From: an uncultured Oscillospiraceae bacterium
Lineage (GTDB): Bacteria > Bacillota > Clostridia > Oscillospirales > Oscillospiraceae
Reading direction: 5' to 3'
DNA length: 7,531 bases
NCBI GenBank assembly: GCA_947628265.1
Contig: CANQZF010000081.1
Span: 1-7,531, forward strand
Under the pieces are notes generated by a model, which did not search any database, had not been told where the DNA came from, and saw nothing but the letters and a program-made list of their open reading frames with translations. Shown here one piece after another: positions 1 through 5,140 of this stretch. The position numbers and the translations under genes are program-made. Position 1 is the first letter of the stretch, and each line of letters opens with the position of its first letter.

Positions 1-30
1 CCCTTTGCCTGCTGGTTTTTCCGGAGTGAA

Positions 31-60
31 TGACAGATAACACTTACAAAATTCCTGTCA
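31..60. repeat. Short inverted repeat upstream of the DUF6809-like gene
   Basis: TGACAG at 31-36 is matched by its exact reverse complement CTGTCA at 55-60, with 18 bases between. It lies just upstream of the small plus-strand gene and overlaps the promoter-like hexamers, so it could be an operator or a leader hairpin. Six-base arms are short, and the same hexamer recurs in the nearby AT-rich DNA (CTGTCA at 395-400, TGACAG at 447-452 and 622-627), so chance is a serious alternative. Confidence 0.25.
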
Positions 61-71
61 AATCTTATTAT
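43..71 (+). promoter_or_regulatory. Weak sigma-A-like promoter candidate for the DUF6809-like gene
   Basis: CTTACA at 43-48 (4 of 6 matches to TTGACA) and TATTAT at 66-71 (5 of 6 matches to TATAAT) are separated by the ideal 17 bases. A caveat is that transcription would start near 78, inside the purine-rich ribosome binding site at 74-82, leaving an unusually short leader. The true promoter may therefore lie further upstream or outside the window. Confidence 0.25.
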
Positions 72-88
72 ACGAGGGAGGGCTTAAT

Positions 89-370
89 ATGGACAGCATT
101 ATAAACGAACTATACTACGGCAATATTCGCCCGGTCGAACAGATGGGCAAGCTTACCCCGGAGGTAAAGGCTATATTGAAGCGAATGCATGAAAACGAGG
201 ACAAGCTTGAAGAAAGCCTGAACGAGCAGGAAAAAGCCCTGCTCCATGCTATTCAGGATGACCGGCTTGAGGCTACCTATATCATTCAGGAAAAACGCTT
301 CCGTGAAGCCTTCACACTGGGGGCGAGACTGATGGCCGAGATGCTCACGGGCAGTTTACCCATATCATAA
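89..370 (+). CDS. DUF6809-like small protein (93 aa), function unknown
   Basis: This small acidic, probably cytoplasmic protein has no signal peptide or membrane segment. Seen directly: an N-terminal LYYGNIRPVE motif (residues 8-17), a charged, helix-prone middle rich in Glu, Lys and Gln (about 22-70) that could form a coiled coil, and a C-terminal FREAFTLGARLMAEM motif (71-85). The pairing of an LYxGxxxPxE opening with a closing F-x-LG-x-RLM-x-E helix is how I recall the DUF6809 family of Clostridia, whose members have about this length and no known function; recognition is from memory. The ATG is well supported by GAGGGAGGG at 74-82, six bases upstream. The gene stands alone, converges on the GH operon, and has roughly balanced base composition, unlike the GC-rich operon. 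No role in glycan metabolism is implied. Confidence 0.8.
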   Translation: MDSIINELYYGNIRPVEQMGKLTPEVKAILKRMHENEDKLEESLNEQEKALLHAIQDDRLEATYIIQEKRFREAFTLGARLMAEMLTGSLPIS

Positions 371-734
371 AGACTTTGCAAGACCATCATGTGGCTGTCA
401 CATTGATAGTATCATCACAAAATGATCTGTCTTCTATTATTATAAATGACAGAGAGGAAAATTGCAAATAAAATATGGACAATCAGAAAAGGGCAGGATT
501 TTAGGAAAAGGATCTCTAACTCCTAGATAAGTATTGATACCCCCCTTCAACTTCGTCAAGCTTCCCAAAATATAAAAACAAACAATTATTACAACGTACC
601 CCACATATAAATCTACTTTTATGACAGTTAGATTCATATGTGGGGTGTTTATATGGTATCATTTGAACAAATTAAAACTTACTGCGTCTGTTCTGCCCAT
701 ATGAAAATAAGATCCGTGGGCTTTAGGAGATCGC
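371..734. other. AT-rich convergent intergenic region, no convincing gene
   Basis: This 364-base stretch separates the 3' ends of the DUF6809-like gene and the GH30 gene. It is markedly AT-rich compared with the operon to its right. The strongest structure is the stem-loop at 598-646. A small odd palindrome, TGATA-G-TATCA, lies at 404-414, and a weak GCCCA/TGGGC pair lies at 695-699/717-721. A 65-codon open frame on the minus strand (440-637) starts inside the stem-loop, has no ribosome binding site and has no recognisable motif; I treat it as chance. No tRNA, riboswitch or insertion-sequence end was recognised. Confidence 0.6.
598..646. terminator. Long stem-loop, possible bidirectional terminator
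   Basis: ACCCCACATAT (598-608) pairs perfectly with ATATGTGGGGT (636-646). After one A/C mismatch (609/635), the stem continues with AATCTA (610-615) against TAGATT (629-634), giving 17 base pairs around a 13-base loop. It lies between two convergent transcription units, where a shared terminator would be expected. Against this, neither side has a clean T tract: the plus side continues GTTTATATGG and the minus side only becomes T-rich some 15-25 bases later. It could instead be a small mobile palindromic repeat or a fold that hides the GGGGTG just before an ATG at 653. Confidence 0.45.
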
Positions 735-2066
735 TCAAGCTGAAATACTGACCGTAGCGATGGAATGTGCGGCAAGGGGGAAGTTCAGGGTTGTTTCGGG
801 GGTGGGGATGGAGATGGGAAGAGGGGCGTCGGTGCGGTTGAGGAGCACGAGGACGAGGGAACTGTCGGGGGCCTCAAAGGCTGTGCACTCAACGTCCGTG
901 GTCCAGGTGGAGGACGCCAGACGTACGGAGCCGGGGACGATGTACCGTGAGAAGTGGCCTATGTACCAATACGCGCTGTTTTTTATAAAGCCGTCTCCGG
1001 CTTCGGTCAGCATGATCGGGGCCTCGCAATAATTGCCCGCGTGGTTGGGGCCGCCGTGGGCGTCCAGCAGGAGGTTCCAGTCGATGCTGCCGCATATGCC
1101 CGCGTTCAGATTTCCAAGGATATCGTGGGCGTACATCTCCGCCTTCCGGAGAGGCGTCATGCTGCCGAAGCGTCCGTATTCCACGCAGCCCTCCGTAAAC
1201 CACAGCTCCTTGTCGGGCCAAAGCTCACGCGCGGCGCGGAGAGCGTCAAAGTGGTCGCCGGTGTACCAGTGAAGGGCGAAGCCCCGCACGGCCTCCGCCG
1301 CTCCGGGCACGGACAGGGTCCCCTCCGCGCGCCTCAAAAGGCCCTCCTTGTTGTGATCCCAGGCGAGGATGCCCACGTCGCCGCACCCGGCGTCCTTGAG
1401 TGCCGGAAGCAGATACTCGGCGGCGAAGTGTCCCTCCTCCTGGGGTGTCCAGACGCAGGAATCCCATGTCTGCACGGCCTCCGACTCATTTTGCACGGTC
1501 ATAAGGCGCACATCACACCCGGCGCTTCGGTAGTGGGCGGCATACCGGGCAAGGCATTCGGCCCACCGAGCGCGGTACTCCGGCAGGAGTTTCCCGCCGT
1601 TGTTGCGCTCGCCGTTCGTCTTCATAAAACCGGGCGGGCTCCAGGGACTGAGGACAAGGCCCACGGGGCTGCCTGATACCCTTTGAGCCGCGTGGATCAT
1701 GGGGATCAGGTAACCGTCGTCCACGGCTGTCCTGAAGGCGTCCTCCGGCTCATCGGCGCTGTCAACGCAGGAGTAATTCCCCACAGAGAAGTCGCTGCTG
1801 CCCATGGGTACACGGCCAAGGACGTAGCGCAGGCCGCTTTTGCCATAATAGCATTCAAGAAATTCCTCCGCCTTGTCCGTGGGGAGTCCGTGCCAGCATC
1901 TGGCTGCGGCCTCGGTGAACGCGCCGCCAAAGCCCCGGAAGGTCTGACGGCGCAGACCGGGATAGACGTTGACCTGGTGGCAAAAATCCCGCTCACCTCC
2001 TGTGAGCTCGGTTTCCCTCCAGTAAAGCCCCTCGGCCAGATTTGTGACAATAAGTGTCGCTTTCAT
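735..2066 (-). CDS. GH30 family beta-glycosidase, probably cytoplasmic
   Basis: This 443-residue protein is a retaining clan GH-A hydrolase of family GH30, which includes glucosylceramidase-type enzymes, beta-glucosidases and endo-beta-1,6-glucanases. Seen directly: FRGFGGAFTEAAA at 43-55, LGRVPMGSSDFS at 83-94, LSPWSPPGFMKTN at 139-151, TVQNE at 190-194 with probable acid/base Glu194, LHWY at 265-268, WFTEG at 289-293 with probable nucleophile Glu292, DWNLLLDAHGGPNH at 329-342, and the YWYIGHFSRYIVPGS segment at 366-380 that leads into the C-terminal beta-sandwich. Length fits a complete catalytic core plus beta domain. No signal peptide is present, so it probably acts on imported oligosaccharides. 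The ATG overlaps the stop codon of the preceding gene (ATGA) and has AAGGAGG seven bases upstream. Removal of beta-1,6-linked glucose is plausible in this operon but not shown; subfamily is not assigned. Confidence 0.93.
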   Translation of the reverse strand: MKATLIVTNLAEGLYWRETELTGGERDFCHQVNVYPGLRRQTFRGFGGAFTEAAARCWHGLPTDKAEEFLECYYGKSGLRYVLGRVPMGSSDFSVGNYSCVDSADEPEDAFRTAVDDGYLIPMIHAAQRVSGSPVGLVLSPWSPPGFMKTNGERNNGGKLLPEYRARWAECLARYAAHYRSAGCDVRLMTVQNESEAVQTWDSCVWTPQEEGHFAAEYLLPALKDAGCGDVGILAWDHNKEGLLRRAEGTLSVPGAAEAVRGFALHWYTGDHFDALRAARELWPDKELWFTEGCVEYGRFGSMTPLRKAEMYAHDILGNLNAGICGSIDWNLLLDAHGGPNHAGNYCEAPIMLTEAGDGFIKNSAYWYIGHFSRYIVPGSVRLASSTWTTDVECTAFEAPDSSLVLVLLNRTDAPLPISIPTPETTLNFPLAAHSIATVSISA

Positions 2067-5000
2067 AACTCCGCCTCCTTCAAGGTGACAAGCATTTCCG
2101 CCACTCGTCCGTCTCGGACGGCGCGGGCGTCATCCTCCGCAAGAGCGGGGCCGTCTACGGCTTTCTCCCCGCCGTCACGGAATTTAATAACCCATTCTGG
2201 CGGAAAAAGTGCCCCATCGGAATGCCCGGGGCATTTGTATGTCACCGGAATCGAGCCAAGAAAGGTCGCCCGCAGAAAGCCGTCCTTCGGAATGAGATAC
2301 GCGGGGATGAACGGCGTGAAGGTCAGCGCAAGACCCGCTCCGGTCTTACGGAAGGGGCGCTTTCCGAAGAACATGATCTGCCACATCTCAAGGAACTCAG
2401 CCGTGGAGCCGGATAGTCTCGCCACATAGCCTCTCCCCCAGCGGAAGGGGTCGGGATTGGCGGAGGACGCCAGGAACGACACGTTTTCAAGGGGACTGCG
2501 CCCATAGCGAATGGGGTCCATAAAGGGAACAGCGGCATCACGGAAGGCTTCCGAAAATTCGCTGTATAGGCCGCTTTTCAGCAGCTCCAGGAGATATTTA
2601 TACTCCATATGGAGCCAGACGGACTCGTTCTCTAACCACCCCGGAGAGAAGGCGCGGGCCCTACCGGCCTCAAAGCTCACACCGGCGATGCTCTCGTTGA
2701 CCTTATACATCCGAAGTTCCCTGTCGTAAAGCCCGCTGGCCCTGATACGCTGGGCCATGGCGCGCTTTTCCTCCTCTGTGTTGCCGAGCTTCAGCCAGTG
2801 TACCGGACCCTCCAGGAAAAGGGGCAGCGGATGGGGCGTCAGTTTGCGCGGCATGAGGCCGTCCGGCGTTTCGGCGATTTTATCGGCCTCAAAGGTGAAA
2901 TAGGTCGGGAGGATTCCGCCGCCATATTCCATGGCTCGCTCTATTCCGCGAACCAGCGCCGATTCCAGCGTTTTTAGATTGCTCAAAATGTCCTGCGGGG
3001 TGAGCTCCCTGCGGGTACCGGCGAAGCCGTTTTCAACGGAGGCTCTGTATCTCTCCTTGACAAAATTGAGCCGATCCCATCTGGTATAGGGGCACTCCAC
3101 CTCCCGGAAGGCCCTGGACACATCCTCCAGAAGCACTGCAATTTCGCTGTATAGTTCAATCTCGCCCTCGAAGCGCCCCACGGCGGCGCGGGTGAAGCGC
3201 ACCAGGCGCAAAAGCTCGCAGGTCTCGGCTGTGGACGAACCCAGCAATCCCGGAAGGCCGTTGAGCGCGTCGTACCAGCCCGGCTTGCCGCCCTCCATCT
3301 CGATGCCCATACCGGCGGCGTCCAGTGTGGCGGCTTTTACGGCACAAAGGAGAAGGAGCTTTTCGATAAGGGCGCTTCGGGCGTCCTCCCCGTCGGCTGT
3401 CTTGACCCATTTTCCCGTGGGCGTGACGGGCCTAAGCGCGTCATATTGGCGCAGGCCCTCGGAAGTGGCGGCATACCGCTCCGCCCTGGGCTTGACCGCC
3501 GCGCGCGGGGCGTACCAGCGGTGATCCCGGCCGCCAAAGAGAAGCTCCTGCTCCGCCTCAGGGTAGACAGCCAGATATTTTTCGATGAGATCCAAATTAT
3601 ATGTCCAGTGGTCGCACCAATACCCCTCGGAGAAATCGGCGTTGGGCTCGCTTTGGGCAAGGCACAGGGTCATGGCGGTGAGCGCCATAACGGCCCCTCT
3701 GTCAAGGCCCCAGTCCTCCGCCGCCATCGCCAGCGCGCCGGGCGTGAAGGGCGCTGACAGCAGAGACTTGGCGGGCTCACGGCTGGCGGAGGGGATTGTT
3801 TCAAGTACGGTGTTTAAGCTTTCCTCCGGGAGCGTGTAGCTCTCGGCCTTCAGAACCAGCGGATTATACCCGTCCGGCTGGATGAGGTCAAAAAAGGTGC
3901 GTATGCTCCTGTCCCCCAGCATCGGCGCGAACAGCACGTCACACCGGCGGTTTTGATTCACATCCCGGAAGTTGCCGTTGCCCTGGGCGAAATACTCCCC
4001 GCCAAGAGAGAAGTAGTTATATTCCCTCTCCGGGTCGCCGTGCTTGCGGGAGTAGAGGTAGAAGGGTGCCTTTTTGCCGCCGTACTCGAAGAAATAAGGC
4101 GCCCCACCCCGGAGAAGGTTGTCAAGATAAGTCTGACGGCAGTAGCCGTCAAAGACGGGACTTACTGTTTTGGTATCTATTGCCGATGTGAGCCCGTCGA
4201 TGAGCTTGATCGCCTCACGCCGCTTTAACTCGAACCACTCAGGCCCCGCAACCTTACCTGTGAGCATGTCCACAGCGCCGGCGGTATCCGCCTGACCGTA
4301 GAGGGAGTATATCTTCAACTCGTCCCCCGGCATGAGCCGGGCGGTCATCGGCATGAAGCAACAGGGGAAGGCGTTCTCCGTCATCTGCTTTTTCCCTGAA
4401 AGCCCCGCCAGTCCCGCGCGAAGGAAGCCCTCTGGCGTCGTCAGAGACGTATCCTCGCCGAAAACGAGCCGTTGATCGACTAAGGGGTGAAGGAGATTGC
4501 CGGAGCCGGCAAAGCCCAGGGCAAAATTGCAGCCCCGGATTTGAGTGACGCGGGCGGAATCCTCCATGGAAGCGCGGACGCGGAATAGGGGCGCACCCTT
4601 CTCCAGATTTTCGATGCGCATCCACGCGGCGGCGAGATTCGCCATATTCTTCAAAGATTCATGGTCGACGCCGTAGGGCACGACCTCCGGCATCCCGTCA
4701 AGGAGCTCAAGGTCAAGCGGTTCGCCGGAGGTGTTGCGAACCGTCAGGACCCTGACCAGCGCCGCCGACCTCTCGCCGGGAAGTCCGAAATACAGCGCGG
4801 AGGCGTCGAGCCCGTCGGAGCTGTCGGTGATCTCAAGCTCGCCAAGACCGATGTGCATATCCGGACGGGCGGTGAAAAGCTCCCTGTATGCGCCATTTAC
4901 AAGGCAGAAGGTGCGAAAGCCCCGTCTTCCCACATCCCGGTAGGCGCAATACGCCGGGGAAAACTCCATGATGGCGTGATCCCGGTCCCTGCCGCCGAAG

Positions 5001-5140
5001 CTGCACACGGCCTGGCCCCGGTTCACATAGAAGCACCACGCCGGTACGCCCATGGGACCGGCGATGCCAGGAAGGAAGCTGGAAAACGTGGGCTTGGACA
5101 CGTAATTTTCTATCACATAGCGGCCCTGCTTATCAAACAT
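2063..5140 (-). CDS. Large GH94-like phosphorylase, probably GH149/GH161 type beta-glucan phosphorylase
   Basis: This 1025-residue protein has no signal peptide and probably acts in the cytoplasm. Seen directly: an N-terminal beta-sandwich-type region with FSSFLPGIAGPMGVPAW (19-35) and FYVNRGQAVCSFG (37-49); GNGNFRDVNQNRR (387-399), resembling the substrate-binding RDxxQ region of GH94; EGYWCDHWTYNLDLI (505-519); GGKPGWYDALNGLPG (617-631), aligned by eye with the GH94 WND acid motif, making Asp624 the candidate general acid; WLENESVWLHMEYKYL (835-850); and RGYVARLSGSTAEFLEM (903-919), similar to the closing SG segment of the (alpha/alpha)6 barrel. Length and the KPGW-D-NGLPG motif fit GH149/GH161 beta-1,3-glucan phosphorylases better than ordinary GH94 enzymes, but this is from memory. 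By analogy it would convert beta-glucan plus phosphate to glucose 1-phosphate. The start overlaps the previous gene by 8 bp and follows AAAGGAG. Often annotated only as cellobiose phosphorylase; specificity is uncertain. Confidence 0.8.
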   Translation of the reverse strand: MFDKQGRYVIENYVSKPTFSSFLPGIAGPMGVPAWCFYVNRGQAVCSFGGRDRDHAIMEFSPAYCAYRDVGRRGFRTFCLVNGAYRELFTARPDMHIGLGELEITDSSDGLDASALYFGLPGERSAALVRVLTVRNTSGEPLDLELLDGMPEVVPYGVDHESLKNMANLAAAWMRIENLEKGAPLFRVRASMEDSARVTQIRGCNFALGFAGSGNLLHPLVDQRLVFGEDTSLTTPEGFLRAGLAGLSGKKQMTENAFPCCFMPMTARLMPGDELKIYSLYGQADTAGAVDMLTGKVAGPEWFELKRREAIKLIDGLTSAIDTKTVSPVFDGYCRQTYLDNLLRGGAPYFFEYGGKKAPFYLYSRKHGDPEREYNYFSLGGEYFAQGNGNFRDVNQNRRCDVLFAPMLGDRSIRTFFDLIQPDGYNPLVLKAESYTLPEESLNTVLETIPSASREPAKSLLSAPFTPGALAMAAEDWGLDRGAVMALTAMTLCLAQSEPNADFSEGYWCDHWTYNLDLIEKYLAVYPEAEQELLFGGRDHRWYAPRAAVKPRAERYAATSEGLRQYDALRPVTPTGKWVKTADGEDARSALIEKLLLLCAVKAATLDAAGMGIEMEGGKPGWYDALNGLPGLLGSSTAETCELLRLVRFTRAAVGRFEGEIELYSEIAVLLEDVSRAFREVECPYTRWDRLNFVKERYRASVENGFAGTRRELTPQDILSNLKTLESALVRGIERAMEYGGGILPTYFTFEADKIAETPDGLMPRKLTPHPLPLFLEGPVHWLKLGNTEEEKRAMAQRIRASGLYDRELRMYKVNESIAGVSFEAGRARAFSPGWLENESVWLHMEYKYLLELLKSGLYSEFSEAFRDAAVPFMDPIRYGRSPLENVSFLASSANPDPFRWGRGYVARLSGSTAEFLEMWQIMFFGKRPFRKTGAGLALTFTPFIPAYLIPKDGFLRATFLGSIPVTYKCPGHSDGALFPPEWVIKFRDGGEKAVDGPALAEDDARAVRDGRVAEMLVTLKEAEL
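2074..2080 (-). promoter_or_regulatory. Strong ribosome binding site for the GH30 gene
   Basis: The minus strand reads AAGGAGG here, seven bases before the ATG at 2066. It lies inside the 3' end of the large phosphorylase-like gene and fixes the GH30 start at the ATGA stop/start overlap, indicating translational coupling. Confidence 0.85.

Noticed and set aside
1..40. Possible 3' end of an upstream plus-strand gene
   Set aside because: All three frames stop within the first 40 bases and too few codons are visible to recognise a protein.
440..637. 65-codon minus-strand open frame in the AT-rich intergenic region
   Set aside because: Its ATG lies in the stem-loop, no ribosome binding site precedes it, and the translation shows no family motif.
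695..721. Weak hairpin GCCCA/TGGGC just after the GH30 stop codon, considered as the operon terminator
   Set aside because: The stem is only five base pairs with a 17-base loop and is not followed by a T tract on the minus strand.
954..2429. Plus-strand open frames of 240 and 248 codons opposite the GH30 gene and the end of the large phosphorylase-like gene
   Set aside because: They are low-complexity shadows rich in Ala, Gly, Pro and Arg with no recognisable domain, lying over conserved sense-strand motifs.
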